Below, one piece after another: positions 10,670-20,360 of a DNA stretch of 30,792 nucleotides. Position 1 is the first letter of the stretch. Each line of letters opens with the position of its first letter. The DNA is taken from positions 1 through 30,792 of the forward strand of contig JABYQS010000323.1 of the NCBI GenBank assembly GCA_022592435.1, written 5' to 3'. The translations under genes were made by a program, and so were the position numbers. The notes under the pieces are model-generated. The model had not been told where the DNA came from. It ran no database searches and saw only the letters and a program-made list of their open reading frames with translations. The DNA is from Cerioporus squamosus. Its lineage: Eukaryota > Basidiomycota > Agaricomycetes > Polyporales > Polyporaceae.

Positions 10670-11719
10670 ATGGCAAATACGGCCGCTTTCCGCTCCACAA
10701 CTTTCCGTGTCCTTGAAAACCTGGGGAGCATGCCGATGGTCAGCTCCAGTCCATTGGGCCCTTCTACTCGACACCCCGTATATTACCTTCCAAAGGCCGA
10801 CCTGATTATTCGGGTGAGTCAGTACTGAATCGGTTTTGAAATAATTCTTACCCGTGCCACGTCGCCCAGCTTACCGCCTCCAACGTTCTTTACCGTCTTC
10901 CAAGTGCTTACCTTTGCTTGGACTCCGCTTGCTTCGAATCGATGCTCTCGCTTCACCCTTCCGATATCCTGGAGGGACGAATGGACGAGAACCCCCTTGA
11001 CATTCCCGGTATCACGACCGAGGAGCTGGAATGTTTCCTAGATTTCCAACTAAGGCAGTGAGTACAATACTGGCGTTCTTCCCGAAGCTTCAGGACTTGT
11101 AGGGTGCTGACCCATTCGCAGTCGCCTCCCTCGCAACGACCAACAAGCCTTGACCGTCATCCTACGTCTCGGCCATTTCTTCCAATACGAGGCAGCTCAG
11201 ATCGAAGCTGCTGCCGCGCTTGAACAACTTCCGAGCTTTGACGCTATCTCAAAGTATGTTCTTGGCTTGAAGATGGGCATACGTGGTTGGGTGATCGGGG
11301 GATTCTCGGACCTTGTCTCCCCTGGTGCTCATCGTCAGCTTACCCGCGAGGAGGTTGAGCGATTGGAGCTCATACCTTACCATGCGATCATGGAGACTCG
11401 GGCAAAGGTCGAAGCCCACCGACGCTCCATTGCCTACAGCGTGCCACCCATGTCTCACGCGAAAGGCTGTCCCAGCGACATTGACTGCGGTGTGGCTTGG
11501 AAACTGGAGTGGAAGAACAAGGTCGCCCCGCACCTGATGCACCCCGAGGAGGCGGTCAGCGGTCGGTCGATTCTGACAATGCTGGAGAAGAAGGAGATCC
11601 ACGAGGTGCACCCGGCATGTCGTTTAGGCATGGTTGATCGTATGAAGGCTTCCGGAGTACTTACCCATGAGGAGCACATCATTGAGCAGGCCTTGCGATC
11701 CCTTGCACCTCCCGCTTAG
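10670..11719 (+). CDS. BTB/POZ domain protein of the basidiomycete type
   Basis: Exons 10670-10813, 10870-11057 and 11122-11719 give 309 residues, with introns of 56 and 64 bases (GTGAGT donors, CCCAG and CGCAG acceptors). I chose the ATG at 10670 because it is the first in frame and has a G at +4; a second ATG lies at 10733. The BTB fold is seen in RHPVYYLPKADLIIR (about 34-48), then the usual short helix and strand around ASNVLYRLPSAYL, the FESMLSLHPSD loop, ENPLDIPGITTEELECFLDF and a helical end (ILRLGHFFQYEAAQ). The remainder is the helical C-terminal half usual in this family. These proteins are single-domain BTB adaptors present in large numbers in agarics; partners are mostly unknown, and a cullin-3 or transcription-factor role would be a guess. 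Confidence 0.85.
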
Positions 11720-11911
11720 TATGCTGGTCCTGGAGTACGCACGCAGTTCTCTGCCCTATACCCTTGTAACAAAGCCCTAATAGCTGTCGCTCGTTACCTC
11801 CCTCCTCATCTCTGGCCCAATTCAACTACCTTAGCTAGACCTGCCAGTGCTTGGCCTGCGCATGTATGCAACAATCACTAATCAATTGTCGCGCGAGTTT
11901 ACAAGCAGTGT

Positions 11912-14065
11912 CTAAATATGCTTCCCTTTGAAGGCGGGTAGTTCGCGATGAACACGTTGATACTTGCACAGTAGGTGTTCCACCATGATGGCATCCAGAC
12001 CGACGAGCTTCTGATCGTCATAGTCAATCACCTCCTGAAAGTGCTCCACCACCTCTCTGAAAGCTTTCACCGTTTCCTCCTGAGATGCATTCATGCTAGA
12101 CAGCTGACCGGTCTTCCATAGTCCGGCGCGTGACCCTAGATCGTTCTTGTAGATTATTGCGCCCACTTCGTCCACGGTTGGCGTCTCGACCACTCCCGAA
12201 TAAGAGAGATCAGCAGCCAGCAAGAACGCTGTGAGCTTGCCAACAAGTGGGAGTCGTGCCTGCAGCCGAAGTTCGTGCTTGTCCTTGTGCATGCGTTTCA
12301 CTTGCTGCTTGGCCCACCGGAAGAACCGAAGGAACGGCACCTTCCCTCCGCACTCTGCGAGTAGCATCTCCCAATCCTTCTCTGCTGAGAAGTACACATC
12401 GATGTCGTCCATACCCTGATAACGAGTGGCTTGTGCGCTCCCGTAACATCTGACATTGAAGAAGTACGCCAATGAGGTCTTGTCATGCTCGGAGAAGTTA
12501 CGATCGGTTTTGAATGCATCCCAGTCTTCCTCATTGCTGAAGAACGTAGGATTGCCGGCCTCTTTGGCTGCGGGGGCATTGAATGTAAGCGCACGATTGA
12601 TGACAGAGCTAGCGAAAGCACCGGGACAGCGAATATTTGTTGCGTGGAATGGTCCGCTTGGCCCCGAGACTGCCCGTCTGGTAGGCGCAAGATTCCGGAA
12701 TGGAAGGTACCGATCCTTGTCCGAGTCTACCAACTGCTGGATGGCAGAAGTAGGAGCCTCACCCTGAGCGAGTGGGAGGAGGTCGCGGAAGAACTCTACA
12801 AGAGCATTCAAGCCGCTTTCGCGATCTAGGCAAGCTACAGAGAAATGTTCGATGAGCCTTATGCAAAGGACAGACATGATTGGGCTGGTTGCCGACCTAT
12901 TGTTTGGGGTAAAGCGCGGGCATGGATAGTGTAATTATTCACGGCTGTCGCAGGAACATTGTTGTCGGGAAGGGGGTATGGACCCGGCATTGATCGGATG
13001 GCAGATGTCATGTCAGCGAAGGTTGGAATGTGTGGAGCGCATTTCTGGATCGCAACGGATATCTGTTCCAAGACACCTCGCTCTCTGGAGGAGGCATCAG
13101 CAATAGGGAGATCGTGTAGCGCTTCTGCAAATGGGACCAGATGGGACAGCCGCAGACTCGACCATCTTTGACCGCGCATATTCAAGACAGCCGCCTTGAT
13201 CTCTTTGTACGGCCGCCAAACACCTCGCAAGAGTAGCACGTCCGTGTTCCCGCCGCACACGTCCACCAGATGAAGGACGAAGTAGGCGGAGAGGAGTTCA
13301 GAGTTAGTCGGGAAGTTTAACCAGTGACGCAGGAGCGTGATGACTTGAATGCATACGGCGTTCGGAGATGTGTCGTTCTCGTGGCGAGTGATGGATAACG
13401 GGGTCAAGGCAGGCGGGCAGTTAGGAAAGTAATCCGCGGGCTGGACGACTCTGTTGGATTCTTGACGCGTCAACTTCAACCAAACATCCCGGGTGAGAAT
13501 GGAGAGCCAGGACTGAGAGCTGTCCAAACAATCGGGGTCTTCTTGCAACAAGGATGCATCATAGAGTATGTCGGATGCGCAGTCTTGTGTCAGCCAGTAC
13601 CACGCCATGGCGCTGGACAGCATGATGGTGCGGCGCTCCACGGCGAGGATAAGACCGTAAAGGTCGGCGACGCGCCTGCGGGATTGCTGGCAAGGCCACA
13701 TCTGTGCACATCGTAATGCGAACTGAGGGAGCGCTCGGTCGTCTTGGCTGAAGGAGTGCAGGAATTGCGACAGAGTAGTCGGACTGTGTCCAACTGTACT
13801 GACGTCCGGGAGATTAGAAGTCAGGCTTCCGATGTAGTCGTACTCCTCCAGCAGCCCACGGAGGTTGAAGTTATCGAGAACAGGTTGGAAATCTGTTGGT
13901 GTTGAGTGTTCTTAGTTTCTGCCGGTGAACGGTACAACTAGACGTACGAGGTATTGAGGAGGACAAGTCCTCTACGAGAGCGTCTTCTGCCACCTGCTGC
14001 CACGGTTGGAGTACTACGGCGTCCAACTCTCCGTTATCGGTACCTTCCGTGATATCTTCTGCCAT
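11912..14065 (-). CDS. hypothetical protein of 678 residues, family not recognised
   Basis: Exons 13948-14065, 12897-13892 and 11912-12834 give 678 residues. The first intron (55 bases, GTACGT...CAACAG) is well supported. The second (62 bases, donor GTCGGC, acceptor TGTAG) has a weak donor but is the one I found that joins the two long frames. The start is an ATG followed by an acidic N-terminus (MAEDITEGTD). No known domain stands out. The N-terminal two thirds is helix-rich and Leu/Trp-rich (AWYWLTQDCA, VITLLRHWLNF, YFVLHLVDVCGG). The C-terminal third has NEEDWDAF, GMDDIDVYFSAEKDWEM and FLRFFRWAKQQVKRMHKDKH. There is no signal peptide or clear membrane segment. It lies 264 bases downstream of, and on the same strand as, the gene at 14330-16574. 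Confidence 0.65.
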
Positions 14066-14329
14066 AGAATAATCCGGCGTGGTGAATCTTGGAACCTGGA
14101 TGGCATTGCTCCCTCCTTGAACTGATACTACGAGTCAATGAACAGTTCTTCACATAGATCGAGGGCGCATACGTAGGTTGTAGCTATCTGATGAACTGCT
14201 GGGCTGCGCAACCACGACCCTAGCTGATGGCTGCGAACGCATGAAATGCTTTTCTGTCCTCTCCTGCGAATATGGCAGTTCTGCCCAATCTTTCGGGGCA
14301 TTCCCGGGACGACCTTGAAGGACATGAGT

Positions 14330-16574
14330 TCAGACCCAAACACTGAAACTGAATAACGCACGTTTACGACGCTCTTTCGCTGGCTCTTGCGTACCAGGCT
14401 GTACGTTGCCTCGTGACTTGCCCTTCTTCTGACGTTTTGCCGGCTTTGAGCTGCTTGATCGAGAATCTTCTGCTAGCTCAGATGGAGTAGCAGGGGCCGC
14501 GCGTTTCCGCTTCTGTGATTTGCCTGAGATATACATCAGACATCATCACAGTCATCCAAGGTAAGGCGAGGCTGACTAGTATGTTGGTGTGTCAATGCTT
14601 CTTCGGTAGGCATGCTGACAACCGCCACAGCTGATGAATCAAGTAAGTTACAATGGATAATAAGACTTTGTAAGACCACTCACGATTACGGCCGGCACGG
14701 TATGAGTAAGGAAGAAGTTTCGCCTTCTTGGCCTTGAAGGCATCCCACCGACGCATGGCCTCGGCACGTTGGTCAAAGTTCGCCACTTCGGGTCGTAAAT
14801 CCCAAGGTTTTGGATGTGTCCGAACACCGTTTTCATCTTCGAAATAGAAGACTTTGGACAGCGCGTTGAGGTCCAATCTCATCTCGGAGTGCGCACTGAC
14901 TTGGCGGTGGAAGAACGCGAGCTGTTGGCACTGAGCTTGGTAATACCATTGTAAGTACGCCTCTGGAACAGTCAAGATGGGTCCGGAAGTGATCCACGTC
15001 GCGTTGTTTGTCGTGCTTCTGTCCTTGTCGTAACTAAGTGCTTGATTAGTTTGAGCTGAAACATGCGTAATATAAGCCATTACCGTGGATGAATCATCTC
15101 TGGCGGCATTTGAAATAACTTCTCCTTCGGGAGTGCGCCCAACGCCAATGAACTGTCTCCATCCAACATTTGCTTTGGCGGGTAGCAAACAACCACGAAG
15201 CGGTACGATGAGGGATCCGGATCGGCACCAGAGTAGTCAATCGGAGGATATCCTCCATGCTGACGGAGACCGGAGAAGGAGCAGGTAATAAAACCGATCA
15301 ATTCTGTTGCAGGTCAGCGACGTAATAACTTCGGTCAGAAATAGTGAACGAACCGACAGCAATGCCCAACTCGACATTGAGGAAAAAGCCCGGCTCAACA
15401 CCGGGAGATAACTTGCTATTTGCAATAAGAACTGTCATGCCGGCCGGAGAGTCATTCTCGTCGGCATGCGGAACACCAAATCCACCCAATTCGTTCGCGA
15501 GTGAACCTATTCTCATTCAGACTCGGTCGATTTACACGTTGTATGTGGAACTACCTGAGCCAGACGCGGCCTTCTGAGTAGCAGCGATGTTCATCTGCAT
15601 CGTTGGGAAAGCATAGTTGCAAGCATCGCCCAATGCAGGTAGATTGATACAGTCGGCCTGTTCGCGCAAAGCGTTGCACAACCCCGCGTCTCCGGCTTCA
15701 AGTGTCGCGATCCCGACTCTTGCAGACGCCTGCGACGAGGAGATAAGTATGATGAGAGTACGATGAGAGTCAATAGCATATGGATGTTACCTGCATAATT
15801 TCTTGGCGCATGACATGATGATTGAGAACTTCACCCTCTACCTTTGCTCCAGCGGATGGGCCTGTGAGCTTGCGTTGCACCTGATACGACTGCCCGAGAG
15901 TGTAGCAGCGTTCGGCTCCGTCGACATTCACTGCCAAGGCGCTGCGCTCAAAGGCAATGCCCCCTCGCCAAATACCATCTTCGTCCAGACGCGCCTTGCG
16001 CAAGTCTCGATCTTCATCGGCGCCAAGAGCAGTGTCTCGAGCAGCGTCCATCTCGTTTCTAAATGGCTCGATAACCTCGCTGCACCACGTCAGATACTGC
16101 ACGTAACGCGAGAGAATGTGAACTTACGTTGCGGGCACAAACATAACGATGTCATCGTCATCTTCTTCTCCCGAGCCCCACATATCGCGGCAGAGGACGT
16201 AGTCGCCTGGTCCGATAGTCAAATATCCTAGGGTGATTGTCAGTTCTGTATATACAGATGAAACCATTGTCGATTCACCTGCGTTGTGGAGGCCATCTTC
16301 TGTACCACGAGGAAGGGAGCGCTTGCGCGAAGTTGCATACTTCGCGGACATAGCATCGGCGAGCGTGTCTTCCAAATAGATGTAGATATTGTTTACAGGA
16401 ATGGTGGCGGGCAACTTCGAATGCGAAGGGATTTGAAAGAGTTGGGGCAAGTTGGCATCTCGGTTAGGTAGATCTACCGCCTTGCCATTGATAATGGTCG
16501 CGGGCTGATGAGCTGTGATGAAGGTGAGTCGGACGCACGCTGGAAATGCGCAAAGTCATACCTTGAGACGACAT
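14330..16574 (-). CDS. hypothetical protein with basic nuclear tail, family not recognised
   Basis: Ten exons: 16562-16574, 16279-16512, 16128-16227, 15791-16079, 15555-15729, 15354-15506, 15084-15303, 14684-15033, 14577-14630 and 14523-14330. They total 1782 bases (593 residues), with introns of 48-61 bases. The first in-frame ATG (MSSQAHQP) lies only 13 bases before the first coding intron. Visible stretches include NNIYIYLEDTLADAMSAKY, GPGDYVLCRDMWG with an acidic EEDDDD run, GGFGVPHADENDSP, and FITCSFSGLRQHGGYPPIDY. The last exon is rich in Lys/Arg (KSQKRKR, KPAKRQKKGK, KERRKR) and looks like a nuclear or DNA-binding tail. Exon 9 and the final exon are the least certain. Function unknown. 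Confidence 0.6.
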
Positions 16575-17019
16575 GGCAGCTGAAACAAGTGTTGCCAGTG
16601 CTGGTGAGAGAACACGTAGACGAGCTAACCGCCTATGAGCTCTAAGCGAGACATCGAATCTTCTAATGATACGTACGATAGAGAGCTTGACGCGAGATGC
16701 GAACACGTTCTGAGGAGCGAATGACACTCCTCAACAACGGCGTTGCGATAGGTGACCTGTAAAGGCGCCTGGACATACGAATGGGTATTGGGTAAGCACG
16801 ACATGGACAATGTTGACGGAAGGACTCACGGGGACGTCGACGGTTGCGGCGAGCGTGGGCTGAGAACTGGTAGCAGCGCCTGTGACTTCACATTGAGGCC
16901 CGTTGCGACACCTTATATACTATATGCTGAGCAGACCGAGCTGAGTCAGAAGCGGAAGTCAGTAGGACAGGCAGAAGTTAGAACAGATGAACCCCCGATC
17001 ATACGGTGTTACCACGAGT
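16575..17019 (-). promoter_or_regulatory. 5' leader with two candidate introns, and TATA element
   Basis: On the minus strand a TATATAAGG word (16911-16919) lies about 340 bases before the start codon of the 14330-16574 gene. Between them are two intron-like segments: 16769-16829 (GTGAGT...TCCAG) and 16625-16676 (GTACGT...GTTAG). If both are removed the frame stays open back to a TAA inside the TATA word, but has no ATG. The segments are therefore either leader introns or the gene uses an unseen upstream start. Confidence 0.45.
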
Positions 17020-18300
17020 AGCTGCCGCGGTCTGGCCCTTCTCCGGACTCAAGCGGCCGCAAAAAAATTCCAATCCGTGTCGATGTGCGTCATAATTGAC
17101 TGGGCGTCGACACTGTCTCGGGCAGGAGGAGCGGAGGTGATCGCTGCCGCAGTCGGAGTCCCCTCCTGACTGCCAAAGTCCGACCCGCAGCATAATGGAC
17201 ACGGAGTCCCGGGACCTGGAGGGAGGGGCAGTGGCGATCGTAGCCGCCGTCTGGCCTACGTCCTGACTCAAGCTTGCCCCAAGAAACCTCCGAACGATGT
17301 CAATGCGGGTCATGATCGACGGGGTGTCGACACGGTCTTGGGAGGGAGGAGCGGAGGTGATCGTAGCCGCTGTCCAACCCCGGGCCTCCCGACTGAAGCG
17401 TGACCCGCATTCTGATCGAGACCACGTCGACACGGTCCCGGGATCGAGGGGCGGTGGCGATTGTAGCCCGGGTCTGGCCAGCCTCCCGACGCAAGCCAGT
17501 CCCAAAAAAACCTCCAAAGGGCATCGACTTGCATCGTGATCGATGGGCATCGACACAGTCTTGGGAGGGAGCTGCGGAGGCGTTCACATCCGCTGTCCAG
17601 CCCCGGGTCTCCTGACTGAAGCGGGAGCCGCGTACTGGAGGGGCGGCAGCGATAGTAGCCACGGCCTGACCCTTCTCCGGACTCAAGCGGCGGCAAGAGA
17701 AAAACTCCAAACCGTGTCGACGTGCGTCATAATTGACAGGGCGTCGACACTGTGTTGGGAGGGAGAAGCGGAAGCGATCGCCGCCGCCCCGCCTCACTGA
17801 AGGGCTCGACAACGATGCGGCGTGGATAGAGTCCCGGGACGATCGGTCTGGCCTGCCTCCTAACTCTTCCCGACTCAAGCCCGCCCCAAGAAACCTCAAA
17901 ACGGCGTCAACTCACTTCATGATCGACGGCGCATCGACAAGGTCTTGGGAGGGAGGAGCAGAAGCGATCGCATCCGCCGTCCAGCCCCGGGCCTCCTGAC
18001 TGAAGCGGGAGCCGCATACTGATCGAAGCGGCGTCGACATAGTCCCGGGAGGGAGGGGCAGTGACGATCATAGCCGCTGTCTGGCCTGCTCCTGACTCAA
18101 ACGGCCCCCAAAAAACCTCCAAACCGTGTCGACGTGCGTCATCATCGACAGGGCATCGACACAGTCCGGGGAGGGAGGCTATCATAGCCGCAGTTTAGCC
18201 GGACTCCTGACTCAAGCAGCAGCAAACCAAACTTCCAAACCGTGTCGACGCACGTCATCATAGACTGGGCGTCGACACAGTCTGTAGTTGCGGTGGCGGA
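17020..18300. repeat. degenerate satellite, ~220-base period made of two ~110-base halves
   Basis: A CAT(A/G/C)AT(T/C)GAC-like landmark recurs at about 17091, 17311, 17535, 17728, 17918, 18140 and 18256 (steps 220, 224, 193, 190, 222 and 116). Around it the units share CCAAGAAACCTCC-like, GTGTCGAC, GGGCGTCGACAC and GTCTTGGGAGGGAGGAGCGG-like segments. The alternating half-unit carries CCCCGGGCCTCC, TGACTGAAGCGGGAGCC and GTCCCGGGAGGGAGGGGC. Long minus-strand frames through the block repeat the same peptide pattern with decay, so I treat it as noncoding. Confidence 0.8.
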
Positions 18301-18629
18301 GGAACAATTACCTTTTGCGTCACGGCCTCAGTCGAACCACCTTGATCCCGACGTACCATGATGCATGAAGAGCGATACCCTCCCTGTAGATTGGCGAGTT
18401 AGCGACGCCCTGGGACTCTGTCGACACGAGAGCGTACATGAGTATGATACAAGGTGAGAAGGGATGGAGCCGACCGCGGACTCACTCTGTTGCAGAATTA
18501 CTCCTGTCGAGGAGGGCGGTTCACTGCCGTAATGATGTCTGAACAAGCACGTCGGTGGAATTATGGCGATGGCGACAAGCTCGAGGTCAGTTCTCAGTAA
18601 GCAAAGCCGTCGACGATACATAACATACG
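18301..18629. other. region between satellite and candidate exon
   Basis: No gene is supported. Minus-strand splice-like words (a donor GTGAGTCC near 18485 and acceptors ending CGACAG and CTACAG near 18420 and 18390) suggest that exons of a decayed minus-strand gene continue here, but I could not build a consistent frame. Confidence 0.3.
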
Positions 18630-19020
18630 TTAGGACTCGAGAGGGACTTTGCATGCGGCAACGACGGCGTTATGAAGGAAGGGCGGTTGGGCGAAGTCGG
18701 CAAAGATGAAGTTTGGTATGCGGTCGCTTAAGCGCCAAGCGCCTTGTAGCCGAAGGGCTATGTTCACTTTAACCTCGTCCGGCTCTGCTTCCTTGGTCAT
18801 ACCCTGTCTCTTCCCCTCTTCGTTCTCTTCATCTGCTCCCAGTTCTCCCTCTACGGCATTATGTCCTTTGTAGCTTCCCGCCATGTACTCCGATTGGAGC
18901 TCGGCATCGCTCCCATTGTCGCTTTCAGCACTATCGAACACCTCCTCACCCGCCCGAATCTGCTCGACGTCGACTTCTCGCTCAAGGAGGATCGGGTGCT
19001 GCTCAGAGGGGCACAGAGAG
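18630..19020 (-). CDS. candidate exon of an unrecognised minus-strand gene (fragment)
   Basis: An open minus-strand frame of about 125 codons reads through EREVDVEQIRAGEEV, an acidic stretch (GADEENEEGKRQG) and a globular-looking end (GAWRLSDRIPNFIFADFAQP) before a stop at 18630. No ATG-led model with clear splice sites could be built. The opposite strand also stays open in part. It lies between the satellite and repeat copy B, so it may be a remnant. Confidence 0.25.
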
Positions 19021-19369
19021 GTGAGTCTTACTTCTCTTTGGTCGGATTCGGGCGGGCGGGAGGGTAGTGGAGGAGATGTGGCATCTTACGTCGTGGGGAC
19101 GGCCTGTCGTACGGCCATGCCTGTATGCGCACCAGGCCAGCGGACGCAAGTGCTCACCGGCATTGTCGGTTTTGCATGGTCGTCGGGATCGCTCACGCGT
19201 CTGCCTCAAGTAGTTCGCTCTGGATAACTGTGAGCTGTATGTGCCAGGGCGATGTCTACGCCGCTGGAATACTCCGCGCAGTGCTACAGATGTCCAGCTG
19301 TTCGGGCGAAGGACGTGAGCGGGACTTTCGGGCGAGGGCGACGTCCTCTTGGCGTGCATCGGCGAGGCG
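19021..19369. other. flank of repeat copy B
   Basis: No supported gene. A GTGAGT word at 19020 on the plus strand and several AG acceptors allow partial models on either strand, none of them consistent. The segment ends exactly where the conserved head of copy B begins. Confidence 0.35.
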
Positions 19370-19510
19370 TCCTTGTATACTTTTTATAACACTATACTGT
19401 AGTGACTGCAGGGTGCACTGCAACACCTGCTGTAACATCTGGCACTGTGTCTACTGTAGAAAATACGTCGCTACACGACACGTCTCCTCACAGCTGCTAC
19501 AGTATCACCC
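19370..19510 (+). mobile_element. conserved head of a dispersed repeat element, copy B
   Basis: It starts TCCTTGTATAC and shares TATACTGTAGTGACTGC, GCACTGCA, CCTGC, GTAAC and ACTGTAGA.AATAC with copy A read from 4463 leftwards. The two copies are in opposite orientation about 15 kb apart. Both are followed, past the conserved head, by a GC-rich minisatellite. Short direct and inverted CTGTAG/CTACAG words recur inside the head and could pair. The far end of the element is not defined. Confidence 0.6.
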
Positions 19511-19624
19511 GCCGGCCTCGCTCGTCGTCGCCACCCCCCCCCTGCTCGTCGTCGCCACCCCCCCCCCCCCTGCTCGTCGTCGCTACCCGCCTGCTCGCCG
19601 TCAACGCGCGCTCGCCGTCATCGC

Positions 19625-19940
19625 CGTCGCGGGGCTGGGGCTCGTCGCCGTTGCGGGGCTGGGGCTCGTCGCCGTTGCGGGGCTGGTCCTCGTCGCCGTT
19701 GCGGGGCTGGGGCTCGTCGCCGTTGCGGGGCTGGTCCTCGTCGCCGTCGCGCGGCTGCGGCTCGTCGCCGTTGCGCGGCTGGTCCTCGTCGCCGTTGCGG
19801 GGCTGGGGCTCGTCGCCGTCGCGCGGCTGGGGCTCGTCGCCGTTGCGGGGCTGGTCCTCGTCGCCGTTGCGGGGCTGGTCCTCGTCGCCGTTGCGGGGCT
19901 GGGGCTCGTCGCCGTCGCGCGGCTGGGGCTCGTCGTGGTG
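19625..19940 (+). repeat. 24-base minisatellite of repeat copy B, about 13 units
   Basis: The unit is GGGGCTGGGGCTCGTCGCCG plus TTGC, with variants in which GGGG becomes GGTC (middle) or GCGG (start). Because 24 is a multiple of three, each frame gives an eight-residue repeat: VAGLGLVA or GWGSSPLR on the plus strand, SPATATRT-like on the minus strand. It is preceded by C-rich runs near 19540-19570. No start or conserved partner supports translation. Confidence 0.85.
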
Positions 19941-20360
19941 CTCGTCGTCGTCGCAGCTGTTGCCTGACGAACCGGCCGACTTGGTGCTCTCTCAGAATGT
20001 GAGCGTGGCGCCTGCAGTTTGCATGTCAGTGCACAACGAGTCTGAAAAAGACTTACACCGCGGAGACCACCCGAGTTCACTTGAAGGACCCCACCGGGTT
20101 ATCGGAAACCAATTGTTCATTTACGAGGCTTGGGACATGCGTGATACACCGGGATCGTACAGAGGTCACAGCAGAGTATCTAGTGTAGTGATATGTTCGA
20201 TGTCCGGGGAAGTGACACGGCAGGGAGGAGGGGTGGACAATGCCAACATGAACGATAGGATGTGGGAGGCGGTAGGAGGCGTAGGAGGCGGGAGGTCGCG
20301 TAAACTTGCAGCGACATGGGTAGGTGGGGACACCAGTGAAGCCAAGTGACAAGTTACTCA
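19941..20360. other. 3' flank of the KDZ gene
   Basis: No gene is supported between the end of the minisatellite and the stop codon of the KDZ transposase at 20361. A G-rich stretch with GGAGGCGTAGGAGGCGGGAGG lies near 20268-20295. If the KDZ element ends on this side, its terminus should be here, but I could not identify a terminal repeat. Confidence 0.4.

Noticed and set aside
16999..17899. Long minus-strand frames across the satellite with repeating peptide patterns
   Set aside because: The peptide repeats simply mirror the DNA units, unit lengths are not all multiples of three, and no start or splice context supports a gene.
19370..19380. Helitron 5' end (element starting with TC)
   Set aside because: Both copies start TCC, but the preceding base is G rather than A, no CTRR end with a hairpin was found, and the helicase next to copy A is of the solitary PIF1 type and lies outside the repeat edge.
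19402..20349. Plus-strand frame of about 315 codons from repeat head B through the minisatellite
   Set aside because: A similar peptide start occurs in copy A, but this reflects shared nucleotide sequence; the rest is tandem repeat and flank.
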